Counted from the first letter of the stretch, positions 7,165-15,551 are shown. The stretch: DNA of 64,000 bases from Nitrospira sp. UBA6493 (GCA_002435325.1 DJMJ01000032.1:1-64000); one strand, 5' to 3'. A program made the numbers and translations. The notes: a model not told the origin generated them from the sequence alone.

Positions 7165-8463
7165 CTATGAATGAGCCCCGACAGCCGCAGGCTTGAACGG
7201 ACAGCGCTGCAATCGGAGATGCTCTTCGTATTCTTTCTGGAACAGCTTCACGCTGCTCTGCACCAATACGGCGGCTCCGGTGACCAGCGTGCAATACCCC
7301 GTGCCTTTCACAAACCCGCAGAGTTGCAACAGACTGTCCAAATCTTTTTGCGTCCCCTGCCCCTCTTCGATCTTGGCCATCAAGGTGGCCAGATTGTTCG
7401 TCCCCATCCGGCAGGGGGGACATTGCCCGCAGCTCTCGCCCTTGAAAAAATTCGAATATTTCAGTGTCGCGGCCACCATGCAAGTCGCATCGTCGATCAC
7501 GATGGTGCCGGCCGAACCCAGGCCGGTGCCGGCCTTCTTGAGCGAGTCGAAATCCATCTGCAAGTCCAGCTGATCGGCTGTGACCATCGGAAAGGCCGGC
7601 CCCCCTGGAAACACAGCCTTGATGTTTCGTCCTCCAGGCACGCCGCCACCACACTTCTCGATCAGTTCGCGGATGGTCACGCCCATGGGCATTTCATAGA
7701 CACCGGGCCGATTCACCGAACCGCTCAATGAAAACATCATCGTACCGGGGCACTTTTCCGTTCCCACTTGGGTAAACCAGGCCGCGCCCTTGTAGAGAAT
7801 CCGTGGAATATTGCAGAGCGTTTCGACGTTGTTGACCAGGGTCGGCTTCCCGTACAAACCAAAATCCGTCGGATAGAAGGGCGGCTTCTGCCGCGGCATA
7901 GCCGGGCGCCCCTGCATCGACTCCAGCATAGCCGTCTCTTCACCGGCCACATAGCTTCCATAGCCATCGAAAACTTGCAGGTCGAGGTCATAGCCGGTCC
8001 CCAGAATGTTCGTACCTAGAAACCCCTTGGCCTTCGCTTGCTCTAGCGCTTTCTTTAGATTATTCCGCTCATCTTCGTACTCGTGATTCACATAAATAAA
8101 GGCCGCTTTGGCCTGGACGGTATGCGCAGCAATCAGACAGCCTTCGATCAGCTGATGAGGAATCGACCGCAGCAAATGCCGGTCTTTAAACGTCCCCGGC
8201 TCATGCTCGCCCGCATTACAGACGAAATACCGTTCCTTCACCCGATGATTGAGGACCTTATCCCACTTCACACCGGTTGGAAATCCCGCCCCACCGCGCC
8301 CACGAAGGCCGGCTTCCTTAAGCTCCGCCACGATGGCGTCAGGCGTTAAGCCGGACATGCAGCGCTTCCAGGCTTCATAGCCCCCGACCTTGAGGTAGCC
8401 CTCGATCTCCCAGGGCTGCCCCTCAAGCTGTTGCACTAAACGAGGTTCCGTCGCAATCGACAT
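7165..8463 (-). CDS. nuoF: NADH dehydrogenase flavoprotein subunit, NuoF-like
   Basis: A 432-residue protein of the NuoF/HoxF 51-kDa family, which binds NADH, FMN and one 4Fe-4S cluster. The nucleotide-binding glycine-rich segment is GLRGRGGAGFPTG (52-64). The cluster ligands are in ESCGQCPPCRMG and in GTGYCTL near the C-terminus. No nuoE or other complex I gene is adjacent; instead a 2Fe-2S ferredoxin gene follows. The protein may thus serve a soluble NADH:ferredoxin module or belong to a complex encoded elsewhere. A strong promoter lies about 35 bp upstream, with a GAAGGA ribosome site. The C-terminus ends AAVGAHS. Confidence 0.9.
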   Translation of the reverse strand: MSIATEPRLVQQLEGQPWEIEGYLKVGGYEAWKRCMSGLTPDAIVAELKEAGLRGRGGAGFPTGVKWDKVLNHRVKERYFVCNAGEHEPGTFKDRHLLRSIPHQLIEGCLIAAHTVQAKAAFIYVNHEYEDERNNLKKALEQAKAKGFLGTNILGTGYDLDLQVFDGYGSYVAGEETAMLESMQGRPAMPRQKPPFYPTDFGLYGKPTLVNNVETLCNIPRILYKGAAWFTQVGTEKCPGTMMFSLSGSVNRPGVYEMPMGVTIRELIEKCGGGVPGGRNIKAVFPGGPAFPMVTADQLDLQMDFDSLKKAGTGLGSAGTIVIDDATCMVAATLKYSNFFKGESCGQCPPCRMGTNNLATLMAKIEEGQGTQKDLDSLLQLCGFVKGTGYCTLVTGAAVLVQSSVKLFQKEYEEHLRLQRCPFKPAAVGAHS

Positions 8464-8504
8464 ACGTCTTCCTTCAGAAGAAATTCCGCGAGTTTAGAGG
8501 GTGT

Positions 8505-8534
8505 ACTATAAGGCTGCCCCTACGCCTTCGTCAA
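8505..8534 (-). promoter_or_regulatory. Promoter of nuoF-ferredoxin
   Basis: Minus strand TTGACG (8534-8529), 18-nt spacer, TATAGT (8510-8505). The predicted leader is about 35 nt. Confidence 0.65.
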
Positions 8535-8634
8535 GGTAACGGAGAGAGAATAGGCCTGAATCTCAAGCAGTTAGGGCAAGCGCCCTATGTGAGAATAGGC
8601 ATACAGGGCATACCGACGGGAGATCGCGCACGGA

Positions 8635-8684
8635 GGGGGGGGGGGCGCTCTGCCCGCCGACTCGGCCTGAGCCGAGTCAGCGGG
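8635..8684. other. G11 tract and stem-loop between nuoF and the PuuD-like gene
   Basis: Eleven consecutive G (8635-8645) are followed by a GC-rich stem-loop (8653-8684) with core GACTCGGC-CTGA-GCCGAGTC and an outer CCCGC/GCGGG. It lies 15 bp past the stop of the leftward gene at 8699 and may mark its mRNA 3' end, but there is no T-run. The homopolymer is prone to slippage or sequencing error. The rest of 8464-8698 holds only the nuoF promoter. Confidence 0.4.
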
Positions 8685-8698
8685 AGACGCATTGGCCT

Positions 8699-9286
8699 TT
8701 ACTTGAAGTGGCTTCCGGCCCCCATGAAAAACAGCATGGGAATAGAGAGCATGACATTCACGCGGGATGCGAGCAAGGCGGTCCGGCCCCACTGGGCCAT
8801 TTCCGGCGGAGCCGGAGTGCCCTGCGCGGCGGCCGTCACGGCGGCAATGATCTTCTTCTGGTTCGGCCAGATAATCCCGTGAACATTCCCCATCATGATG
8901 ATACCCAGGAGACCGCCGATACCCAGCGCCATCGCACCCGTGCCACCCTTAGAGTAGAGATACCCATAGAGGGCAATGCCCGCCAATACCGTCACGGTCG
9001 CACCATGCCGGAAGTAATTCAATGCCGTCGGCATGAGCTTGGGAATGACGATATTCTTGGTAGGACCATCCAAACTCTTGAGGAAACCGGCATTGATGAA
9101 ATTGAAGAAATACAGAATGCCAATCCAGGTGATTCCGGCAATGAAATGCACCCACCTGGCCAACATGCCGACCCAATCCACCTCGCCGGCTCCGATGCCG
9201 GATACGCCTAGAAACACACCGATCAATACCGCTGCCAGTGCAAAGCCGACCGCGGCTGTCTGAAACGGATCTTCAAGAAACTTCAT
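8699..9286 (-). CDS. PuuD-like (urate oxidase N-terminal domain) membrane protein
   Basis: A 195-residue integral membrane protein with about five hydrophobic helices. WVHFIAGITWIGILYFFNF and the later HGATVTVLAGIALYGYLY resemble the Urate_ox_N/PuuD membrane domain. It lacks the cytochrome c domain of full PuuD enzymes, so a urate oxidase activity should not be assumed. Histidines in the helices could bind haem. The start at 9286 was chosen because GAGGGG precedes it; an in-frame extension to 9358 has no ribosome site. A hairpin follows the stop. Its neighbours are malate dehydrogenase and nuoF. Confidence 0.65.
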   Translation of the reverse strand: MKFLEDPFQTAAVGFALAAVLIGVFLGVSGIGAGEVDWVGMLARWVHFIAGITWIGILYFFNFINAGFLKSLDGPTKNIVIPKLMPTALNYFRHGATVTVLAGIALYGYLYSKGGTGAMALGIGGLLGIIMMGNVHGIIWPNQKKIIAAVTAAAQGTPAPPEMAQWGRTALLASRVNVMLSIPMLFFMGAGSHFK

Positions 9287-9377
9287 AATTCCCCTCTCCT
9301 CCCACGGTTTATATTCTCCGGCGCGGTGTTTCCGCGCCCCTCCAAGCACGTCAAGCAAGCCGATCTGCCCGCTCCGC

Positions 9378-10319
9378 TCAGTACCCCATCACACGATCGA
9401 CATTGGCACAGAGTTCACGCACGGCATCAGCCGACGTCATCAACGCCGCCCGCTCATCCGCCGTCAGCTCATATTCCAGAATCTCTTCCGCGCCGCCACG
9501 GCCCAGCTTGACCGGGACGCCCACGATCACATCTTTCAATCCATACTCCCCTTCGCATAAAACCGCCGACGGCACAACCCGCTTTTGGTCCTGCATAATC
9601 GCATCGACCATATCCACCGCCGAAGCCGACGGCGCATAGAAGGCGCTGCCGGTTTTCAGCAGGCCGACGATCTCCGCCCCGCCCTCGCGCGTGCGCTTGA
9701 CGATCGCCTCCAGCCGGTCTTTCTGAATCAACCCCGACACCGGCTTCCCCTTAACGGTCGTATAGCGGGGCAGCGGCACCATCGTATCGCCGTGGCCGCC
9801 AAGCACCATCGCCTGCACGTCCGGCCCCGGCACATTCAACTCGGAGGCGATGAAGGTGCGCATCCGGGCTGAGTCGAGTACGCCGGCCATGCCGATCACG
9901 CGGGATTTGTGGAATTGGCTGACCTTCAGCGCGACATGCACCATCGCATCCAGCGGATTGGTGACCAGCAAGAGGATGACCTCGGGCGACCGCGCAACCA
10001 GTTCCTTGACCACGGACTGGACGATCTTGCAATTCGTGGCAAGCAATTCATCGCGGCTCATACCCGGCTTGCGCGCGATACCGGAGGTAATGACCGCCAC
10101 CGACGACCCGGCCGTTTCTTCATAGCCGTTCGTCCCGACCACCTTCGTGCTATAGCCGCACACCGGTCCGGCCTGGGCGATATCCAAGGCCTTACCTTGC
10201 GGCACCCCCTCCACAATGTCCACCAGCACCACGTCATAGCGATCACGCTCGGCCAGCCGCTGTGCCGCCGTGCCGCCGACATTGCCCGCGCCCACCACTG
10301 TAATTTTCGGTCGCCCCAT
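9378..10319 (-). CDS. mdh: Malate dehydrogenase (LDH-like type)
   Basis: A 313-residue NAD-dependent malate dehydrogenase of the lactate-dehydrogenase-like group, interconverting malate and oxaloacetate. The Rossmann loop is GAGNVGG (10-16), with VDIVEG ending in the Asp that selects NAD. Substrate arginines are in GIARKPGMSRDEL and in VLDSARMRTF; the catalytic histidine is in LGGHGDTMVP. GAGGAG lies 7 nt before the ATG. In an autotroph that uses the reductive TCA cycle this enzyme works toward malate. Upstream is a stretch of 7-bp repeats. Confidence 0.95.
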   Translation of the reverse strand: MGRPKITVVGAGNVGGTAAQRLAERDRYDVVLVDIVEGVPQGKALDIAQAGPVCGYSTKVVGTNGYEETAGSSVAVITSGIARKPGMSRDELLATNCKIVQSVVKELVARSPEVILLLVTNPLDAMVHVALKVSQFHKSRVIGMAGVLDSARMRTFIASELNVPGPDVQAMVLGGHGDTMVPLPRYTTVKGKPVSGLIQKDRLEAIVKRTREGGAEIVGLLKTGSAFYAPSASAVDMVDAIMQDQKRVVPSAVLCEGEYGLKDVIVGVPVKLGRGGAEEILEYELTADERAALMTSADAVRELCANVDRVMGY

Positions 10320-10336
10320 GATCGACTCCTCGTTAG

Positions 10337-10396
10337 GCGTAAAACGTAAAACGTGACGCGCCCATCCCCTGACGCCTCACCCCTAACCCCTCACGC
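10337..10396. repeat. Degenerate 7-bp tandem repeats, array 1
   Basis: Units in exact 7-bp register are seen at 10337-10357 (GCGTAAA, ACGTAAA, ACGTGAC) and again at 10369-10396 (CTGACGC, CTCACCC, CTAACCC, CTCACGC, which on the other strand read GCGTGAG, GGGTTAG and so on). The array begins at the stop codon of the 10391 gene. Such heptamer arrays resemble the STRR repeats known from other bacteria. Confidence 0.6.
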
Positions 10397-10798
10397 ATGT
10401 TCGTGTTCCGTCCAGCCCGCGACTTTGAAATTGATAGTGCAGACGAAATTCTCACCATCGTAGAAATTGACTTTGATTTTCTTCTTCCCGAACGTGGTGG
10501 CCAGAAACTCCTCCGGATTATCGACCAGCGCTTGATACCCCCCGGGCGGATATTCCGCCAGATCGTGGAACACCACGATCATCCCCGCCTTCACTTCTTG
10601 CAGCAGTTTGGCCGAGCAGCGCGGATAGACCTCCCAGAACTTCGCCTCGATCAAATCTTTGGTCGGCTCAGGCCGATCCTCCCCCGGCTTAACCGGCTGC
10701 GCGAACTTCGCCAGCCGCCGCACATAGGGGTACTGATGCCCGGTAAAGAGCTTGTATAACCACGGTGGGACTGTCGGCCGGTCAGTTTCGTTCGCCAT
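10391..10798 (-). CDS. Conserved-looking protein of unknown function
   Basis: A 135-residue soluble protein that I do not recognise. It is rich in aromatic and charged residues, has one central helix-like region (IEAKFWEVYPRCSAKLLQEVKAG) and a beta-rich C-terminal half with KKIKVNFYDGENFVCTINF. It contains two cysteines and ends in EHEHA. There is no signal peptide or membrane segment. It lies directly downstream of the NorD-like gene with heptamer arrays on both sides (10337-10396 and 10801-10918), so it could belong to the same transcript. The Shine-Dalgarno match is weak (GAAGTGA). Confidence 0.6.
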   Translation of the reverse strand: MANETDRPTVPPWLYKLFTGHQYPYVRRLAKFAQPVKPGEDRPEPTKDLIEAKFWEVYPRCSAKLLQEVKAGMIVVFHDLAEYPPGGYQALVDNPEEFLATTFGKKKIKVNFYDGENFVCTINFKVAGWTEHEHA

Positions 10799-10800
10799 AA

Positions 10801-10918
10801 GTCACTTCTCGTGAACAGTGAACCGTCAAACGCGAAAGGATTGATACTTGGCTCCACCTTCCGCGTCCCAACTCAATTCACTTCTCACGTCCCACCTTTC
10901 ACATTTCACGCATTACGT
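10801..10918. repeat. Degenerate 7-bp tandem repeats, array 2
   Basis: On the plus strand six units lie in register at 10877-10918 (TTCACTT, CTCACGT, CCCACCT, TTCACAT, TTCACGC, ATTACGT), the last overlapping the stop codon of the VWA gene. A second, weaker run occupies 10801-10835. The consensus on the minus strand is about RNGTGAR. Together with array 1 they bracket the small gene at 10391. Confidence 0.6.
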
Positions 10919-13900
10919 CGTCAATCGTTGATAAATTCTCGGCAACTTCGCGGGCAAGGCCTCGACACGGTCGATCACGGCAAACTGCACATCTCCGTAC
11001 ATGCGGCGGAGGTAGGCATCGGCATCCCGATCGATCGTCACGCAAAAAGGCCCGATCCCCGCCTGCCGGGCTTCGCGAAGCGCGGCCTTGGTATCTTCCA
11101 GCGAATAATCGTCTTTATAGTCTCCGTCCAGGGGACGGCCGTCACTGATCAGGACCAGGAGCTTTGTCCGGGCCTCGCGCGCCCGCAGCCGCGCCGTCGC
11201 ATGGCGGATTACTGCCCCGTCGCGGTTCTGCTGCCGGGGGAGTAGCCCTCCCAACCGCTGCGCCGTAGCCGGCCCCAAACGCTCGTCGAAATCCTTTACC
11301 ACCGCGCACTCGACCTGCCCCCGCCCCTGCCCGGAATAGGCAAATAGCGCGTACTGGTCGCCGACCGCTTCCAACGCTTCGCACAGAAGTACCAGACTTT
11401 CCTTCTCAATGTCGATGACCCGCCGGCCATTTTCAAGCTGCCGGCTCGTCGAACCGCTGACATCGACCAAAAACGCGACAGCGACGTCACGCTCCTTTTT
11501 TTCATGGCGCACGTAAATCCGGTCGCTGCCTTCCATCCCCGCCCGCTGCTCGACTACCCGCCTGACCACCGCGTCGATATCCAAATCTTCGCCGTCCGCC
11601 TGGGCCGCCGTCCGCCGGAATGCCGGGGGGCGCAGGCTTTCAAAAAACCGGCGGAGCGATTTGATCGCGCTGCGATGCGCGGCCAACGTGGCGGCCACCG
11701 ACTCGTCGGACCCCGCCTCAGCCATCCGTTCAACCACCCGGCACCAATGGGGGCGATAATCCTGAATCGCTACATCCCATTCCGGATACCGAATTTGTCG
11801 CACTCCGTCGCCGACCGGCTCGTCCGTCAACCGCTGCTCGACCGGCAGGGCCAGCATCTCCTCCACCACCGACGGCAACGCCCGTCCGCCACCCAACACG
11901 TCGCCCATCGTATCGTGTCTCTGCCCGCCGGAACTCTGCCCGCTTCCGCCCTGCTCTTTGGAGCCGCCGCCGCCACTGGCGATGTGTTCCACCTCCGCCT
12001 GCTGCTCTGCTTCGTCACGCTCCTGCTCCGGGTCGCGCGTGATGAACTCGGGATTCATCTCCCCGCGATAGACCCAATTCGTGATCGGACGATAGTCGTC
12101 GCCGCTCTGCTCAGAGCCGGTCGGCCCCACCCCGGCCTCATGTGTCTCTTCGACTGTCTGGTCTGATTGAATCATCTCAGCCTTAGGTGCCAATAGTTCC
12201 TCCATGCGGAGGTACACCGCATGCGCAAGACGGACGACATCCTCCGCCGTCGCGGCAGATGCAACTGCCGGCTGGCTCATCTCCCACAGCAACGCAACCT
12301 CTTCCTGCACGGCACGCGGCACCGCCGAAGCAGCCGACTCACCGGTCGAGAGACGCAGCAGGCAATCGACCATCAATTCTTTCACGGTCAGCCCATGCGC
12401 CGGATCGCGCGGCGTCACCGCCTCGCCTGCCAGGCGCTGCAAGTCCCGTTGAAGACCGGGATACTCGCGCTGCAGATGGGCTTCGACCCGCGCATCTTCG
12501 AGGACCATCCAAAGGTCCTGCATGAGCCGCGGATGGGGATAGAGCCGAAACAGCGCCGCCAATGAGGCCGGCTGCCGGTCGCCACGCCCATAGCGCTGGC
12601 ATACCCCAGACACCACATCTCCCAGTGGCGCGAGCGTCAACCGGTACGTGCCAAATTCCAAATGCCCCGCCTCATGGGCGGCCATCGCCAGATAGAGTCG
12701 TACGTTCTCATCATAGGTGGGATACCGTCGAAGCAATGCCGGCAAAGCGATCGTCCGTCCATCGGCGGTGACCGTCGCGCGGGCGCCGTCCGCCGCGGCA
12801 GAGTCCGGCAAGGCCTGAATCATAACGTCGGTGCCGCACAGCCCTTGGACAAACAATTTGACGGTCCGCGCCACTTGCCGGAGCGGCACGCCGCTCAACG
12901 CCTGTTCCACCGAGGACAGCGACTGCTGTGACTCCAATCCAAAATAGGCGCGGGCTCCTTCGGCACTGTAGGCCAGCACTTCCATCCCGGCCTTGAACCA
13001 GTTCTCAAATCGCGTGACGGCATCGACGGACAGGCCAATCATGCCGATGATTTCCGGGGCCCGCCGAAGATAGGAGAGCGCCGCCTCCGCATCCTTCTCC
13101 GCCAGTAACCCGCCGTATTGCACAACCTTCACCTGCCACTCGACGGACGGCAGCGCCCGGAGCAGTTTCGGAGATTCGGCCAGCCAGGCAATAGCCGATG
13201 CGGGCGACTGATCGGCCAATACCGTTCCCAACGACACCACTTTCGAGCGAACCGCCGGCTGCTCGATATCACCCAAAATCGAGGGGCTGGTGCGTAAAAA
13301 CTCCATCGTGACCAGATAGTCCGGCTTGCCGATCGTATTCGGCTGAATCAGCTTCATGCCGAACGCCACCCAGCTCCGAATTTCACTCAGGCCCAGCACC
13401 GGCGCTACTGCGGAAATCTGCCGGATATATTCGAGCCCCACCACAACATCGATCTGCGTCAACTCCACCCCGATATCGAGCCAGGGTTGAAGTTGCTCAG
13501 ACGGAAGCACCGCGAGAATCTGGGGAGCCGTGCGGAGATATTCCAACGTGACGTTGGCATCTTGTTCCGCAAACTCAAGGCCCGTGGCTAAGATGGCATG
13601 CCGCGCGGTTTCCCCCTCAACGATGCCAAGAATCCGCGGACTGTCCTTGAAATACTTGAGCGCCGTCGCCCCGGAGGATTCAGCCAAGGCAATACCGAGG
13701 TCCAGCCAAGCGACGATACAGGCCAATCCCGCGCGGCGATCCAGCTCGGGCAAAGCCTCAATCGCGGCGCGAACCACTTTCTCAGACACTTCGCCCAGTT
13801 CGTCGAGCATCGCCAGCGTGGCGGCCACCGGCTCTGGCTTGCCCCCCATCAGGGCCAGCCGAGCCACGAGCTGTTCCGCCGGCGCGGAACCGAGCTCTTC

Positions 13901-13945
13901 TGCCAAACGATCTTTCAATGCTGTTTTTGCTTGCGATGCGGCCAT
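10913..13945 (-). CDS. NorD-like VWA protein with helical repeats and HEAGH motif
   Basis: A 1010-residue cytoplasmic protein. The C-terminal VWA domain (about 823-1010) has a MIDAS motif DVSGST (828-833) with the Thr and Asp parts further on (LVLISDGRPLDGD). The middle region carries HEAGH (424-428) inside AMAAHEAGHLEFG, followed by a conserved-looking VLEDARVEAH stretch. The N-terminal third (about 82-340) holds seven helical repeats of 36-44 residues with a core like LEYLRTAPQIL. NorD/CbbO proteins work with MoxR-type ATPases to assemble or activate metalloenzymes; a MoxR ATPase is encoded at 16385. The ATG at 13945 has GTGAGG just upstream; a GTG three codons earlier is the alternative. 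The target enzyme is not apparent. Confidence 0.8.
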   Translation of the reverse strand: MAASQAKTALKDRLAEELGSAPAEQLVARLALMGGKPEPVAATLAMLDELGEVSEKVVRAAIEALPELDRRAGLACIVAWLDLGIALAESSGATALKYFKDSPRILGIVEGETARHAILATGLEFAEQDANVTLEYLRTAPQILAVLPSEQLQPWLDIGVELTQIDVVVGLEYIRQISAVAPVLGLSEIRSWVAFGMKLIQPNTIGKPDYLVTMEFLRTSPSILGDIEQPAVRSKVVSLGTVLADQSPASAIAWLAESPKLLRALPSVEWQVKVVQYGGLLAEKDAEAALSYLRRAPEIIGMIGLSVDAVTRFENWFKAGMEVLAYSAEGARAYFGLESQQSLSSVEQALSGVPLRQVARTVKLFVQGLCGTDVMIQALPDSAAADGARATVTADGRTIALPALLRRYPTYDENVRLYLAMAAHEAGHLEFGTYRLTLAPLGDVVSGVCQRYGRGDRQPASLAALFRLYPHPRLMQDLWMVLEDARVEAHLQREYPGLQRDLQRLAGEAVTPRDPAHGLTVKELMVDCLLRLSTGESAASAVPRAVQEEVALLWEMSQPAVASAATAEDVVRLAHAVYLRMEELLAPKAEMIQSDQTVEETHEAGVGPTGSEQSGDDYRPITNWVYRGEMNPEFITRDPEQERDEAEQQAEVEHIASGGGGSKEQGGSGQSSGGQRHDTMGDVLGGGRALPSVVEEMLALPVEQRLTDEPVGDGVRQIRYPEWDVAIQDYRPHWCRVVERMAEAGSDESVAATLAAHRSAIKSLRRFFESLRPPAFRRTAAQADGEDLDIDAVVRRVVEQRAGMEGSDRIYVRHEKKERDVAVAFLVDVSGSTSRQLENGRRVIDIEKESLVLLCEALEAVGDQYALFAYSGQGRGQVECAVVKDFDERLGPATAQRLGGLLPRQQNRDGAVIRHATARLRAREARTKLLVLISDGRPLDGDYKDDYSLEDTKAALREARQAGIGPFCVTIDRDADAYLRRMYGDVQFAVIDRVEALPAKLPRIYQRLTT

Positions 13946-13976
13946 GATCCTCACTCAAAATCCAGGAAGCTGTGGA

Positions 13977-14006
13977 TTGTAAAGAACGCCCTGGCGCTTG
14001 TAAACT
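13977..14006 (+). promoter_or_regulatory. Possible promoter of the FTR gene
   Basis: TTGTAA (13977-13982), 18-nt spacer, TAAACT (14001-14006), about 40 bp before the start at 14048. A weak match; it lies in the divergent spacer between the VWA gene and FTR. Confidence 0.35.
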
Positions 14007-14047
14007 AGCGTCTTCACCGCTTTGCGTAGCGACGAGAGGAACAGACC

Positions 14048-14482
14048 ATGGCCGAGCCCAAGCAGGATAGCCTCGATAAAATGTGGAAATACGTGAAGGG
14101 GTTTGCCGAGAAAAGCGGCACCACCATGCACCCCAACCCTGCCGTGACGGAAGCCGTAGTGAAGGGCCTGGCGATGCATGTGGAGGAACTCGGGAAACCA
14201 CTCTGTCCCTGCAACTTCTACAAAGACAAGCAGGCCGAAGCCAAGCTGCGCCGCTGGATGTGCGCGTGCGACGAGATGCAGATCTACAAATACTGCCACT
14301 GCCTCTTGTTCGTCCGTGAAGACGGCATGCCGATTACCGAATACCTCCCCGAAGGGCACGAGGGACGAGAGGTATACGGACTCATCACAGACCCAACGCC
14401 TGACAAGGGCCGCGCCCTCAAACACAAAGCGGCGACGGGACAAACTGCCACGGACAAGGATTCATCAACACCAACGCCATAA
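14048..14482 (+). CDS. ftrB: Ferredoxin-thioredoxin reductase catalytic subunit
   Basis: A 144-residue protein with the exact FTR beta-chain cysteine pattern: C53-P-C55, 16 residues, C72-A-C74, 8 residues, C83-H-C85. Four of these hold a 4Fe-4S cluster and two form the redox-active disulfide that passes electrons from ferredoxin to thioredoxin. The usual CPC in the middle is CAC here. No variable (alpha) subunit is nearby, as in non-photosynthetic bacteria. A Lys/Thr-rich tail of about 30 residues follows the domain. It pairs functionally with the ferredoxin at 6801. A MxxP-type start with GAGAGGAAC upstream supports 14048. Confidence 0.9.
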   Translation: MAEPKQDSLDKMWKYVKGFAEKSGTTMHPNPAVTEAVVKGLAMHVEELGKPLCPCNFYKDKQAEAKLRRWMCACDEMQIYKYCHCLLFVREDGMPITEYLPEGHEGREVYGLITDPTPDKGRALKHKAATGQTATDKDSSTPTP

Positions 14483-14487
14483 CGACC

Positions 14488-15069
14488 ATGCGATACCCCA
14501 ACCGACTCCGGTTTGGATTCGTCCTCTTTGTCCTACTTGGATGCCTGTCCTCCCTGCCTGGAGAGGCGATTGAACCACCCCCGTCAAATCCGCCGCCACT
14601 GAACGAGAAAGAGCTGCTGCCCTACAAACTCAAAGGGCACGCCCGCCTGGCGGGCCAGGCCTTCCTTAGTTCGACATCAGGAAAAGCCATCACCCAAGCG
14701 GGCGTGCCGGTGTACCTGATTCCGATGACCTCCTATACCCGTTTCTGGTTTAACCGCCACGTACGCTCGTCTCCTTGCACATCGAAAGACGAGGCCGCAG
14801 CAGATTGCACGCACGAAGCCATCCCGCAACTGCTGGCTGAAAAACGGCTAGCGCCATACCTTCGCACGACGAGGGCGAACCCGACCGGACACTTCTGGTT
14901 CACAAAACTTCCCGCCGGGCGCTATTACATCATAAGCGTCATGGAAGGAGGAGCCGGCTCACACCAAGAGGAGCGAGCGGCGGGAATCGCCTGGCTGATC
15001 GTGGATCTCGAAGCAGGAGAGAAGGCGACCAACCTCGTCGTCACCGACTGCAAAATCTGGCTCTGTTAA
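14488..15069 (+). CDS. Secreted protein with carboxypeptidase-regulatory-like fold
   Basis: A 193-residue exported protein: a signal peptide (about 1-27, LRFGFVLFVLLGCLSSLPGEA) precedes a proline-rich linker and a beta-sandwich-like region. The segments GQAFLSSTSGKAITQAGVPVYLIP and GHFWFTKLPAGRYYII match the pattern of carboxypeptidase-regulatory-like (transthyretin-like) domains. Four cysteines, two of them close to each other (SSPCTSKDEAAADC) and two at the C-terminus, could form disulfides. It starts 5 bp after the FTR stop and is probably co-transcribed, though a link in function is not clear. Confidence 0.6.
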   Translation: MRYPNRLRFGFVLFVLLGCLSSLPGEAIEPPPSNPPPLNEKELLPYKLKGHARLAGQAFLSSTSGKAITQAGVPVYLIPMTSYTRFWFNRHVRSSPCTSKDEAAADCTHEAIPQLLAEKRLAPYLRTTRANPTGHFWFTKLPAGRYYIISVMEGGAGSHQEERAAGIAWLIVDLEAGEKATNLVVTDCKIWLC

Positions 15070-15095
15070 CAAACACTCTCTTCGATTTTTCCCCT

Positions 15096-15551
15096 TCACT
15101 CCCACCCGCTCACCTCATACCCCTTCTCGATCAGACACCGCACCACCGCATCGGCATAGGCCGGATCCGGCTCTGTCGGGCCGTAGGCGCCGCCGGCCAC
15201 ACCCATGATCAGGCCAAGTCCGCCTCCGACGACCGCCCCGATGACGACACCCCCGCCCCCGCCGATCAATCCGGCTGAGGCCCCGCTGCCCGCTCCGATA
15301 ATCGCCCCCAACACCCCGCCCTTGGCAGCGCTGCCGGTACGATTGACGCCCGACCGCAACCCCGCCCGCTCGGCCTTAGCCTCGCAGGCCTCAATATCCT
15401 GCTGTGCCGCCACCTTGCCGGTCAGCTGCAAATGCTTATTGGACCGCAGAGCTGGCGTCGGCGCCGCACATGCCACTACACTTATCAGCAACGAAATGGC
15501 CACGAGGCGATAGAACACTCGACTCATCACACAAACGCTTTCTCTGACCAT
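15096..15551 (-). CDS. Glycine-zipper lipoprotein
   Basis: A 151-residue predicted lipoprotein. The signal peptide ends in SVVAC with the lipidated Cys28. A glycine-zipper region (about 82-125, GAIIGAGSGASAGLIGGGG) forms two possible membrane-inserting helices. Three cysteines in the mature chain flank it. It closely parallels the next gene (same order: lipobox, QQDIEACEA.A, zipper, C-terminal CL.EKGYEV.GW), so the two are paralogues from a tandem duplication. AAGGA lies 7 nt before the ATG at 15551. Such proteins sit in the outer membrane; their role is unknown. Confidence 0.75.
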   Translation of the reverse strand: MVRESVCVMSRVFYRLVAISLLISVVACAAPTPALRSNKHLQLTGKVAAQQDIEACEAKAERAGLRSGVNRTGSAAKGGVLGAIIGAGSGASAGLIGGGGGVVIGAVVGGGLGLIMGVAGGAYGPTEPDPAYADAVVRCLIEKGYEVSGWE

